Assembly: GCA_964020085.1 (NCBI GenBank)
Contig: OZ026598.1
Coordinates: 27,012,322-27,076,321, forward strand
Direction of reading: 5' to 3'
Length of the DNA: 64,000 bases
DNA from: Micromussa lordhowensis
Lineage: Eukaryota; Cnidaria; Anthozoa; Scleractinia; Lobophylliidae
Below the pieces are notes generated by a model. The model did no database searches. It saw only the letters and a program-made list of their open reading frames with translations, and was not told the DNA's origin. Both the position numbers and the translations under genes were made by a program. Shown one piece after another: positions 42,234 through 64,000 of this stretch (positions are counted from its first letter, which is position 1; each line of letters opens with the position of its first letter).

Positions 42234-42423
42234 TAACATTCTTAGCAGACCTTGAAATATTGGACGTTATAATTAAGCGTGTTTAAGTAAATATTATATT
42301 GCCGTGGGGCGCCCAATACTACATATGCCTCGTGCAAAGTACTCAAAAAATAGCTGATTTGAGTAATTAGTTAATTCTAGATTTTGTCGGTTACTTCTTC
42401 CTGAAAATTCATCTTATATCTCT

Positions 42424-43938
42424 TCAGTTCTCGCTGTTTTCAACAGCTCTAGATGAAACTTTCTCCTCCAAACGTGCCAGCGTTTGCTGCAGCTGTTGCA
42501 CTGCTGTTTTCCTGGCTAAGCGAATGTTCTCGTCTCGGTTAGTCTCAATGCTGTCCAACTCGATTAGGCAACACGTAAGAACCTCTTCAAGGATTAGGTA
42601 TTCTTTGGTCTTGCTGGTGTCACTAAAAGCATCAACCTTCCTCTCGAGTTGTTCAGCTTTCTTTAGGATGCTTCGAATAGTTAACAACTTGTTCTTGCTT
42701 TCATTTTCTTCTGTAAATTCTTGTGGCAAACATGAAGATGACTCTCGTTGAGATTGTGCGCCGTCCTCTACGACTATTTGACATTTTGGAGGATTTTCTT
42801 TGCATTCATTTCCTTCTCTGGCAATATCTTCTTCGTTGCTTTCGGAATTGAATGGGTCTAAATCATTATCTTTCCCACTTTTGTCAAAATCCTCTAATCC
42901 ATCGAAACTCACGACAGCAGAAGGTTCACTTTTCTCGGTGTTAACTTCTAAAACTGGCTTGGTTGTTTCTTCTGTGTCTTGAACGCTGTTTTTACCCATC
43001 ATTTTGTTTTCTTCAAGGTCTTTATCCTCAATTTCATTTCCACCTATTACTTCATCAAATTTAACTTGAACGGGTATGTCAAAACATGCTTCGTGACTGT
43101 TTCGTCCCACGGAGTTCTCTCCAAAAATCGGCTCTGAATGATGGGGTTCCGGTGAGATTTTCCTCTCCATACCATTACAATCGCTTATTTCATCGAATTC
43201 AACGTGAATGGGTATGTCAAGGGAAGTTCCCTTTTTGTTTCGTGCCGTGGAATTTCTTCCAGTTTTTGTCTCTGAATGATGGGGTTTCGGTGAACTTCTC
43301 TTCTCCATATCATTAAATTCCTTTATTTCATCGAATTCAACGTGAATGGGTATGTCAAAGGAAGTTTCATTTTTGTTTCGTTCCGTGAAATTTCTTCCAA
43401 TTTTTGGCTCGGAGTGATGGGGTTGCCTTGAGCTGGCTGCACTGTATGTATTTCGTCTTCCGAGTTTCACTGGACGTCTTTCCGAGTTGTATCGATCTTC
43501 AAACACCCTCTCCAAATCTCCGATAAACGGATTTTCTGTGAAAAAATGTCTTCTTTGTTCCCTTTCTTCGGAGGCGTTTTGTTTACGAGGCCTATGTTCG
43601 CTCATGAGTTTTACCTTTGGATAATCTACAGGCATGTTAGCTTTCCAGGATGCGTAATTTTGATTCATTTTAGTTCCATTTGTTTCTTGGCTTGAGGATT
43701 CAGCTGCGGTTTGCTTGTGATCTTCCTTAGAAGCTTGTTCTTTACGAAACCCGCTCGGATTTAAAGTCTCCCTAACCAAATTTAGTTTCGGTCGACTAGG
43801 CAGGCTCGAAGATCGAGTGAAAATGCGGGGTTTTCCCTGCTGGTCCGTCATCTGTCTCCTAAAATCGGGGTGAACACTGATTGGAATTTCTCTATTCATT
43901 GCCATCTTGTATCCTTGAGTCATTAAGATGACTAACAA
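42424..43938 (-). CDS. BAG3: BAG3-like co-chaperone (BAG-domain protein with IPI/IPV repeats)
   Basis: A nucleotide-exchange factor and scaffold for Hsp70. One exon of 504 codons if read from the first ATG; the ATG at 43,905 (MAMNREIPISV, in AACAAGATGG context) is the likelier start. The C-terminal BAG domain is at about residues 421-493, with LEEVLTCCLIELDSIE and ENIRLARKTAVQQLQQTL. Four Ile-Pro-Ile/Val motifs are at residues 18-20, 196-198, 242-244 and 288-290. The last three sit in a 46-residue tandem repeat (PHHSEP...GRN...FDIPIHVEFDEI). In BAG3 such motifs bind HSPB8 and other small heat-shock proteins. RSSSLPS at residues 42-48 resembles a 14-3-3 or basophilic kinase site. No WW domain is seen, unlike human BAG3. 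The rest is acidic and probably disordered. It is head to head with DNAJB across an HSE-bearing spacer. Confidence 0.85.
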   Translation of the reverse strand: MLVILMTQGYKMAMNREIPISVHPDFRRQMTDQQGKPRIFTRSSSLPSRPKLNLVRETLNPSGFRKEQASKEDHKQTAAESSSQETNGTKMNQNYASWKANMPVDYPKVKLMSEHRPRKQNASEEREQRRHFFTENPFIGDLERVFEDRYNSERRPVKLGRRNTYSAASSRQPHHSEPKIGRNFTERNKNETSFDIPIHVEFDEIKEFNDMEKRSSPKPHHSETKTGRNSTARNKKGTSLDIPIHVEFDEISDCNGMERKISPEPHHSEPIFGENSVGRNSHEACFDIPVQVKFDEVIGGNEIEDKDLEENKMMGKNSVQDTEETTKPVLEVNTEKSEPSAVVSFDGLEDFDKSGKDNDLDPFNSESNEEDIAREGNECKENPPKCQIVVEDGAQSQRESSSCLPQEFTEENESKNKLLTIRSILKKAEQLERKVDAFSDTSKTKEYLILEEVLTCCLIELDSIETNRDENIRLARKTAVQQLQQTLARLEEKVSSRAVENSEN

Positions 43939-44167
43939 GACACTGAAAGCGACTGAGAAAAATTAGTTCGCAGATTACCGCAACTTAAGAGGATATGGAT
44001 TTGGAAAACCGAACACAACACACTTATGGTATTGGCGCGGTTGACTTTGTCACGCACACGCAAGGTCACTCATCGCGTGACACTCGCGCGACAATCCCTC
44101 TGTAAATCGTCCATAAAGAATTGAGGGAACAGATATTACTAGTTTTTTCATCTTTTAGTTTCGAGTA

Positions 44168-44180
44168 TTCTTGAAAATCC
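44168..44180. promoter_or_regulatory. Heat-shock element with one mismatch, BAG/DNAJB spacer
   Basis: TTCttGAAaaTCC: the third unit is one base off. It is 230 bases upstream of the BAG start codon. Confidence 0.5.
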
Positions 44181-44285
44181 CTTATCAGAAAACCGCTTTT
44201 ATTTTTCAATTTTGCGGTTTCTGGATTGCGTGAAAGCGTAGATACTGGTAATAATTTGCTTCCCCTGTTTTCGACGAATGGATCA

Positions 44286-44298
44286 TTCTAGAACATTC
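44286..44298. promoter_or_regulatory. Perfect three-unit heat-shock element, BAG/DNAJB spacer
   Basis: TTCtaGAAcaTTC matches the HSF1 trimer site exactly. It lies about 350-380 bases upstream of the BAG start and 900 bases upstream of the DNAJB start, in the shared divergent spacer. Confidence 0.75.
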
Positions 44299-45027
44299 GA
44301 CTCCTCAACTTCTTCAAAATTAACGAAATTTTTGCGGCTTAGAGATTAGCGCTATTGTAAAACGTCGCGTGAGCCCGGCTAAGGCCTATTGTCGGTACCA
44401 TCGAAGACTTGATATTACATTATTGGCAAAGGGAGTATAAGATTAGACTGAGTCGAGTATTCGTTAATATTGTGCAGACATTCAATCTCACAATTCAGTT
44501 ACTAGTTTCCGGGGCAAGATTAGCTCTCTAGCTTTTTTTCTTTTTTGTTGTTGTTGATTCGTTTAGGCTTTCAGGAAACAAATGTTGTCCTTCTGGTTTC
44601 AGGGTATCAATCAACTTATTTTTATTTTCTCGGTCAACTTAATATTGTAGTTTTATCAGCACTTTTTTAGTCTTCTTTTTATAATGTGGTGCTTTTTCGT
44701 CATTCTGATTTCATTTTCCGAACATCGACTATTCCAATTCCCAGCTGTCCCTAGTCCCACGCATCTCATTCAATTCAGAAGTCCATTCTCTTTTTTGATT
44801 TTTATCTCGCACACTAGCGAAGAAGATAACGAAGAGTTATATCGCATCGCTTGTAATCTGATGCAAATTGTAAAAAAAAATATTAATGCACGAGGTTTAA
44901 CCTCGAGAAAAATGATGATAAATATAACAGAAATGATCAGAAGAGATCAAATACTACAAAAGCCGCGACGAACTGGACACTATTTTTCAGTCTTCGTAGT
45001 TGACGCGGTCAAGATGGAGGACGCTTG

Positions 45028-45040
45028 GAACTTTCTAGCA
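45028..45040 (+). promoter_or_regulatory. Near-consensus heat-shock element upstream of DNAJB
   Basis: GAActTTCtaGCA has one mismatch in the third unit. It is 164 bases before the DNAJB ATG and upstream of an acceptor-like ctgttgcag at 45,191, so it may lie in or near the 5' UTR or promoter. Confidence 0.5.
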
Positions 45041-45203
45041 AATTTTCAAGATTTTGTTTGCTGTTAATTTTCATGTTTAACGTCACGGTTGTGTTGTAAA
45101 TAACTATTGAAAAAGATCTGGACTAACCTGAAAAAATTAAAATTAATGTAGTCGAAATCAAGAACAGGAAAAAGCAAGAATTTCTGTTGCAGGCAACAAA
45201 ACA

Positions 45204-48045
45204 ATGGGGAAGGATTATTACAACATTTTGGATATTCCACGCAACGCCAGCGAAGACGAGATCCGAAAAGCCTACCGAAAAATGGCTTTGAAATTTCATC
45301 CAGACAAGAACAAGAGCCCTGAAGCTGAAGATAAGTTCAAAGACATTGCAGAGGCCTACGAGGTTCTCAGTGATCCACAAAAGAGGGAAATATTTGATAA
45401 GTATGGGGAAGAAGGATTGAAAGGAGGGCCAAAGCCTCCAACAAGCGGCGCCACTGAATTCAATTTTGAGATGCCGGCTGGGTTCACAGCTTTCACGTTC
45501 CACGGCGATCCGATGTCCACCTTTTCCAGAGTTTTTGGACGAGAAGACCCCTTTAGAGGTATTGTAAAGTACACTGTAATACTTGAAATATCGAGCTTAT
45601 CCCGTTATAATCCAGTGAAAATGTGATGTCAACAGTTTGTAATCTGTACCTTTACTTAAAATGGTTACCTTGAAAGAAATCTTCCAGTTATTCATTCAGC
45701 TTACAACACTGTAGCAAGGATTCTTACCCTAGTTGATATTTCACTTGACTTAATGGCAAATTATTTAACTTTCTTTCTTCCTGCTTTGGAGAATATCAAT
45801 GTTATTTTTCCTATTAAGATTTTAGCTTACTCTAGATTATAAGAGGATGAATGAAAGTCGAGCTGTGTTTTCTGATATCTTTTGAATCACTTTCACTCAA
45901 GCGTGCAGGCCGATCCATAAACTATATACTACAGCTCTTGTAAAAATTTAATTTGCATGTTGGGGAAACCACTAGAATACTTATCTAATTTACCGACAGC
46001 TTGAATGTTTAAATATAATTACCAGTCCTATATCAATTACCTTATTTGTTTTTCATTATTTCTTAAATTACTTAATTTGTAAACCTGTGGTTTTCAAAGA
46101 TATAAACACTTTTGTTTTCAAATGATATTGTTAGGATGGCAGTTGCAAAATTAAAGAAATCTTTGTGGAGTTCTTATAATGGTTTCTTAAAACTAAAGCA
46201 ATACTTGGATAGCTAATTAAGAATCTCTTACAACACATTTAAAAAAGGCATCTAAAAAAATGTTCTTGAAGAATTCAGAACATTTTACTCTGTTTGTAAA
46301 GAAAGATAGGTCATCTGGATTAACCTTGTTAGTTCAAATGTCACATTCATTATAAAGCAGATTTCTTTAAACCTTACAAAGTCACTGGAGTTTGCTATTT
46401 CTTTGTCCATCTTTGCCTTCTTCTTAGTTTGTTTTGTAGTCAGAATTTCTATTGAAAAAATAAAGTTTAAAGGTAAACTGTTTAGCTATGAAACACAGAA
46501 CAATTGTTAATTGTTATAAAGTATTTGGGTATTAAAAACCCTTGTAGCAAGAACGGTTGTTCATTTAAATCCATAAGCACTTTTTTGTCTATTTTTTAAG
46601 AAATATTTTATGATAAAAGAGCAGTTCTTCCGAAAAGCGCAATCATGTCTTCTAGAAAGCTCTTATGGCAGCACAAACTTATTTTAGCTGTGAAAGCTTG
46701 TGCAAAAATGAAGAAAATTGTGTGATCCCATTCAAGATCCATCCACCATAACATTTCTAACATTTACTACTTGTTTTTGAGATTCCCTGCTGATGTAAGT
46801 GACTGTCCTTTGGCTTAAAAACCTTGTTATTTGATGATTCTAGAAGCTCAGTATTAATTGCCTTGGAATGTGTGTTCTGGAGAGATCAAGGATATCTGAT
46901 CATAAATTTAAGTATTGATTTAAAGCGAAATTCCTAGTATAAGAGCATAAAAACGAAATAATTTATCAGGTAGTCAATCGGTGTTTCTGTCTTTCTATCT
47001 CTTTGCTAGTCAGTCAGTCAGTCAGTCAGTCAGTCAGTCAGTCAGTCAGTCAGTCAGTCAGTCAGTCAGTCAGTCAGTCAGTCAGTCAGTCAGTCACCGA
47101 TTGTTGGAAAAATCCTAATTGAACAATCAATCAGAATTGATATATCTTTTTCAGTTCACAAATGCAAGAGTATTAAATACAATTTTTTTTGTAATGGGTC
47201 ACAATGAAAAATTCTAAGTACACATTGTAGTTGCCTAATTAAGTATTGTTTTAAAGTACATGTAGGTATTGTAAGGAAATTATTTGTTGCTCACTCATGA
47301 ATTAATGGTTGACATTCTTTCAGGAGTGTTTGATCATGGATTTGGTATGCCTGGTTCTTTTGGAGGAACAGATTTTGCTGATGTTGGAGGTTTTCATGCC
47401 TTCCACCATCAGGGACACCCTGCTTTCAGTCGACAGAGGTCTTCATCTTTTGAGGACATGTCATCATTTGCCCGCAAAAAGGCCCAAGATCCTCCAATTG
47501 AAAAATTCCTCATGGTGACATTGGAGGAGCTCCTAGAGGGAACTACTAAGAAACTTAAAATCATTAAAAAGGTTTTGAATCCTGACAGACTGACAACTCA
47601 TCCGGAAGAAAAAATTCTCACAATTGATGTTCGAAAGGGCTGGAAAGAGGGGACAAAAATCACTTTCCCAGAGGAGGGGGACCAAAAACCCCACACTGTT
47701 CCTGCAGATATCATCTTCACAATCAAGGACAAACCACATCTTCACTTCAAACGAGATCACGAGAACAATATTCTCTATACTGCACCGGTGTCCCTGCGAG
47801 ATGCTCTTACAGGTCACACCACAGCATCTTCTGTGCCAGTTCCCACATTGGACAGCAGGACAGTCAACATTCCTCTTAACTCTATTATCAAACCTGGAGC
47901 AAAGCGCCGCATTAAAGGTGAAGGTCTACCTTTACCCAAGAAGCTTAATCAACGAGCCGACATGCTAGTGGAGTTTGAAGTTGTGTTTCCAACAGAACTT
48001 CCTTCGGCTAGTATAGACTTGTTGAAGAGTGCTTTACCTGAGTGA
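45204..48045 (+). CDS. DNAJB: DnaJ homolog subfamily B (DNAJB1/4/5-like, class B Hsp40)
   Basis: A J-protein that delivers clients to Hsp70 and stimulates its ATPase in cytosol and nucleus. Two exons, 45,204-45,558 and 47,324-48,045, join in phase for 358 aa (human DNAJB1 has 340). The J domain spans residues 4-70, with [20 protein letters not shown] and the catalytic HPD at 32-34. The G/F-rich linker runs to about residue 160 ([10 protein letters not shown]). Two beta-barrel C-terminal domains follow ([51 protein letters not shown]), then a short dimerisation tail ending SALPE. The cysteine-rich zinc domain of class A is absent. A ctgttgcag acceptor just before the ATG suggests a 5' UTR intron. 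It is divergent from the BAG gene and probably heat-inducible. Subfamily 1, 4 or 5 cannot be settled because these arose within vertebrates. Confidence 0.95.
47009..47096. repeat. (CAGT)n microsatellite in the DNAJB intron
   Basis: About 21 uninterrupted cagt units, bounded by the inverted sequences caatcggtg (46,977) and caccgattg (47,095), so the repeat sits inside a small palindrome. Confidence 0.95.
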
Positions 48046-50934
48046 GGCTAGAAAACTCTAAGCTTTAAGCTGTTGACATCAATAGCTATGTTAAATTATT
48101 TTTGAAGTGCTAACTTCAGGTGTGTGTGGGTTGATCAAGAGATTCACTCTTTGTGACAATTGTTCCCCTGCTCTTATAAGAATAGGAAGTGGATGGCTGT
48201 GGCAATCTGTTGTCAAATACATTATTGGCCTGTGTGGGTGGCATTTTTACCATGTTCTTGGGGTGGGTGGAGTGTAGTGTGTGTTTAGTTTTCAAGCACT
48301 TCAGGTTAGCTCTTTAGAAGTTTTACGATCGCCATTGTAAATTGTAATTCTCCATAATGATTTTCATGCAATTCTGCATAGCAGCAGACTGTGAGTTAGA
48401 GAGGTCTTACAAAATTTACTACACCTTACAATAAGCAGTGTTCACCTCCTTCCCCCAAGGGTCATATTTCCCTAACTTCCTGAAATGGGCACAGGGAAGG
48501 GTTGTGTATCAGTTTTCCTCCATGGGGGTACCACTCGATCTAGTTTATGAAATATGATAATTATTTTTTTGACATCTTCATGTTATTTACTTCTCCAAGA
48601 AAATTTGTTGTGTAGCAATTTGAAGTCAAGATAAAAATTTACCAGAAAAAAGCTCATTTTCATCAGGTATCTTTGTTTATTTCTTTTATTTTTAATGTGA
48701 AAACATTTTTTTTGACATGGGCAATGGCTTAAACACAGTATACACAATGGAATCATTTCATCTTAAGAGACAGATCTTTAGATCAGGAAGATTATTGAAT
48801 CAATCAGATCATGTACCAAACATTGCACGATGAAAGCAGGCCTTTAGCTGGTATTGGTGGCAAATATTGGGTTTCACTGAATAAAGGAATTAGGCAATGT
48901 AGCTCAAAGGGAAAGAGAAGTTAATTTAGTTGTGTGAGTGTTCAGGTGCAATTTTGTTTTAGGTTATAGAAATACATGTTAATTTATGATGTTGCATAGG
49001 ATCAGATGTATAATCTATTGTTTGTTTTGTTTTCTTCAGTTACATTTGTAATAATTAGTTCATATTTCTTAATTTATTAACACAATAAAACATGACACAA
49101 TAAAACATGCCAACAGTTGAGATGTCTGCATTCTAAAATTCAAAACTACATTATTTTATCTGGACCCAGTGACTTGAGAGGTTTTTACTTGCTCTTTTTC
49201 GTTTCTATTGAATTTCAGTTGCCAAGCAGTAACAATCAGTTTGGAAAAATCTTTTTTCAAAGTTATTAATAATAATTCATAAGGTTTAAAGAAAGCAAAT
49301 AATAAACCTTGATGGCGAAGATTTCATAAATTGAACAGTTATAGTTGATGTCCTGGATAATAAATTGCATACTTTACAAATCCTAAAAATGACTGCATTT
49401 GTTGCGACTATGCAAAAAACATGGGATTTTGTATGCACTATTTGTCAGTTGTGTAATGAAATCTACAGGTTTTCCCCAATTACTTCAGCGAAAAAATTAT
49501 CTCGACTGGAAAAATCCCTGCAATTCTACAGGCATTGAAAGTTGTAATTTCTGCACCACGACCGAGCATAGTGGGATCTGGGTTGGGCTTCTTGTGACAT
49601 CATCGAAGGACAAGGCTCAAAACACTCAAGAGATGCTGAGATTTAAGAACAGAGTACACTCACATGCTAGATTAAACTGAGTGGAAGCAACTGTTTCAGT
49701 ATGGATGTTTCTTTATTTGTAATAAATAATAATTAATCTACATTTTTTCAATAATGAAGTAACACATGGAATAGAGATCTATACAGTGTGACAGAGTTGC
49801 TTTGCCTGTCAAAAAGGTTTTGAAAAGAGTATGGTGACCAATATTACAAAAAAGTTAATTAGTGAAGTTGAACTTGGGAAAAACAGGACTTATTCAAGAA
49901 AGTTGAAACTACTAAATTATTCTTATCACATATGTTACAACTGTTGATAACCACTGTGTCTAAATGATAGCAATGGAAGGTATTTAACTGAGTATAAATC
50001 AGACATGCATCTATGGACAGCTGAGATTTAAGTTACATCAAGAAATTCTTGAGTACTTAACTTGTGCTAATGAAACAGAGTCAGTAGAGTTCGTTTCTTG
50101 GGGAAGTGGTGAATGCCCCTTCATGTTCCCTTTATGGTCAATGATGTTCCATGGGAAACAATGTACCAACCCTTTCACAAGTTTTCAGTTCAGTTTGAAG
50201 TAAGACAAAATCAAACATATTTGGCATGGAGAACACGGTGCAACAAAAAAAAATCCATGGAAATATCCAAGGATTACGAAAGCACATGATGTTTAAAGAT
50301 GTGATAACTGCTGCTTCCTTCGGGTCAATTTTCTGTTCATCTCTGGAAAAAAAGAGCTGTACACTTGAAAATCTACAACTGATGATCAAAGATCAGGATA
50401 GTTTTCTGAGAATTGTCCCAGAACACATAACCTAAAGTCAAGTCTTTTTTGCCATCTTTTTCCTGCTCTTTTCTTCTGTAATCTAGCAATGTAAAGTGAC
50501 TTGATGATGGGTTACATTTCCAGTTACTCAACAGGGTTTCTGTCAGCTGCCTAAGGGGGATTCATGATCTCTCATCTTCCTAGTCTCATCCTTGCTCCAG
50601 GGGCAGGACAAGTTGACTGGGAATGCATTTGACGTGTTAACATAAATAAGATGTTTGTGTATGACGTGTTTCTTACGATATGGTGATTGGATGACACCCA
50701 TTTCAGGGCAAACTACATATGACATATTTGTGTTTACAGGACGAAAAGCAGGTTTGTACAACTTAATGAGACTAAATGGTCATCAACAGTTAGACCAAAT
50801 ATGCTGTCAAAAGACACTGGCCATCAAAGATGCTCATAAAGATGAGTCAGTCACTGGCAAGCTTGAGCCTTCTGTTACAAGTAGAGAGTGAATGCATCCC
50901 ATCTTTCTTAACATCAAATGCCTTGGAGTGTTTG
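48046..50934. other. 3' side between converging DNAJB and KDM1A
   Basis: DNAJB 3' UTR followed by AT-rich spacer. AATAAA occurs at 49,084 and 49,099. Open frames at 49,399-49,680 and 50,226-50,891 have no recognisable motif or splice support, so no gene is called. Confidence 0.5.
49084..49104 (+). terminator. Candidate polyadenylation signals of DNAJB
   Basis: Two AATAAA hexamers 15 bases apart, about 1.04 kb after the DNAJB stop. Confidence 0.45.
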
Positions 50935-62926
<11,992 letters not shown>

Positions 62927-63174
62927 CTAAAAGAGGAAAGAAGCGTGTTCAAACAAAATTCACAATTTTCAATTAAAGGGGGTTCATTGGGTGTTTTGCA
63001 CTCTGTAGATACCATTTTGAAAAGGGTCATTCCATAGCATTTTGTCCCCGAATATCAGTTTTTAAAAAGTCTTCATATTAGCCACAGTTATGTTTTATAA
63101 TGTAGTACAGAGTTTTAACTTTACTTTTCAAATGATGAACATTGGGTATTGACAAGTCGGCATTGCTGCATATG

Positions 63175-63331
63175 TTGTAGGTCAAAATGAAATTCGGGTT
63201 AAAATGATTTGAACCTAGTTTGATTCTGAATTTCCTTTGTCTTCTAACTCTAATTATTCATGATCCATGAATAATTAGGGTTAAGAGACAAAGGAATTTC
63301 ATTTTAACCTGAATTTCACTTTGACCTACAA
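63175..63331. mobile_element. 157-bp palindromic MITE in a KDM1A intron
   Basis: ttgtaggtcaaaatgaaatt and gggttaaaatga at the left are complementary to tcattttaacctgaatttca and ctttgacctacaa at the right. The centre attattcatgatccatgaataat is itself a palindrome. Confidence 0.85.
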
Positions 63332-63945
63332 CACATACATGAAAGTTAGAATTTATTATAAAACAATCATGAAATGGTTGTTGCAAAGACTACAAATAAA
63401 CTGTTTGTTTAAAAAAGTACAAGATGAAACTTTTGGCAAGACCACAAGATAGACTCAGCTACTGGTCCTTTTTTTCTAAAACAGCTGATTCAAACTGACC
63501 TCATCATTAGAACTATACAATATTTGCTTCCCATTGGCAAAATCTAGTTTCTGCAATATTTTTAAACTTTAAATTGTCTTTGTGAGTGACCAAATGAAGC
63601 TTCCTTGATGCAAGTTTGATAAATTCTAATTTACCATCAAAGGTAAATTGTACTGCAACAGTTTGCCTTGAATTTTCGTTTATAAACTCATAATAAATAT
63701 TTTGTTTTCTGTTGCGGAGACTTCAATTCTGTTGCAGAGACTACAAAAAAAGAAAAGAAATCTAAAATTCCCTGTAATTTCAGTCACAGTGATAGGATTT
63801 GTGTAGCAAATTTCTAAAATTATTTTTCATCGTAAGAACAGGACATCAGAATCTACTGTTTATAGCCTCAAGCTCTTTGCTTCTGCTGCAGTTTCAGAAC
63901 TACCGGCATTACAGCAACAACTGCAGGGAGACTAAAGGCCTGTTT

Positions 63946-64000
63946 ACATGGGCGATTTTTGTCGCAGCAACTCTATGCAATTTCTGTGGCGCGAATGTTG
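63946..64000. mobile_element. MITE family E, copy 2, cut by window end
   Basis: Starts gtttacatgggcgatttttg, followed by tcgcagcaact and gcaatttctgtggcgcg, matching the left arm of the element at 39,521-39,733. Confidence 0.75.

Larger units (their letters stand above)
40920..42423. other. Intergenic / BAG gene 3' side; HSE-like motifs but no gene
   Basis: No recognisable protein; the open frame at 41,106-41,369 has no motif. The stretch holds several inverted nGAAn arrays (41,415-41,422; 41,715-41,727; 42,221-42,233). A minus-strand AATAAA candidate (plus tttatt, 41,777-41,782) could end the BAG transcript. Confidence 0.45.

Noticed and set aside
44684..45067. 127-codon plus-strand frame upstream of DNAJB as a gene
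   Set aside because: No recognisable motif. It spans an HSE-like site and probably includes promoter/5' UTR.
47009..47096. Regular repeats as a CRISPR array
   Set aside because: A simple tetranucleotide microsatellite without spacers, in an animal intron.
49399..50891. Frames between DNAJB and KDM1A as small genes
   Set aside because: No homology recognised, no splice or codon signal; best explained as 3' UTR and spacer.

Overview
The window is eukaryotic and animal: the genes are split by GT-AG introns, base composition is AT-rich, and introns and intergenic DNA are full of short inverted-repeat elements, LINE 3' ends, a Penelope-like element and Ginger-like integrase transposons. Protein flavour and repeat content point to an anthozoan cnidarian, most likely a stony coral. 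That is an inference; no species marker is visible.

Layout. 0-5.7 kb is repeat-rich: a decayed integrase + OTU-protease transposon on the minus strand with a short element inserted in it, two more inverted-repeat elements and a LINE tail. 5.8-18.4 kb (plus) holds a monocarboxylate transporter (SLC16/MCT) gene whose first coding exon is present twice. 14.2-20.5 kb is packed with DNA-transposon derivatives, including a 1.72-kb element with a 5-bp target duplication and a nearby paralogous empty site. 20.8-33.3 kb (minus) is TAF12; its longest intron contains a Penelope-like retroelement, a long foldback element and a LINE tail. 33.4-40.4 kb (plus) is TRAPPC3, complete at 180 aa in five exons; its start codon lies 143 bp from that of TAF12 (bidirectional promoter). 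42.4-43.9 kb (minus) is a BAG3-like co-chaperone in one exon. 45.2-48.0 kb (plus) is a DNAJB1/4/5-type Hsp40. 50.9-62.9 kb (minus) is KDM1A/LSD1, running off the right edge before the start of its SWIRM domain.

How the genes relate. Most are unconnected housekeeping genes: transporter, TFIID/SAGA subunit, vesicle-tethering subunit, histone demethylase. The exception is the head-to-head pair BAG3-like/DNAJB. Both act on Hsp70 (J-protein and BAG nucleotide-exchange factor). The 1.3 kb between them carries heat-shock elements, including a perfect three-unit one, so they probably form a co-regulated stress module. The BAG protein also carries four IPI/IPV motifs, three of them in a 46-residue tandem repeat, of the kind BAG3 uses to hold small heat-shock proteins.

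Exon boundaries were placed by eye from reading-frame continuity and splice consensus. For TAF12, TRAPPC3, DNAJB and KDM1A all phases close, so these models are strong. Family names for the short elements are tentative and rest on termini and target duplications.
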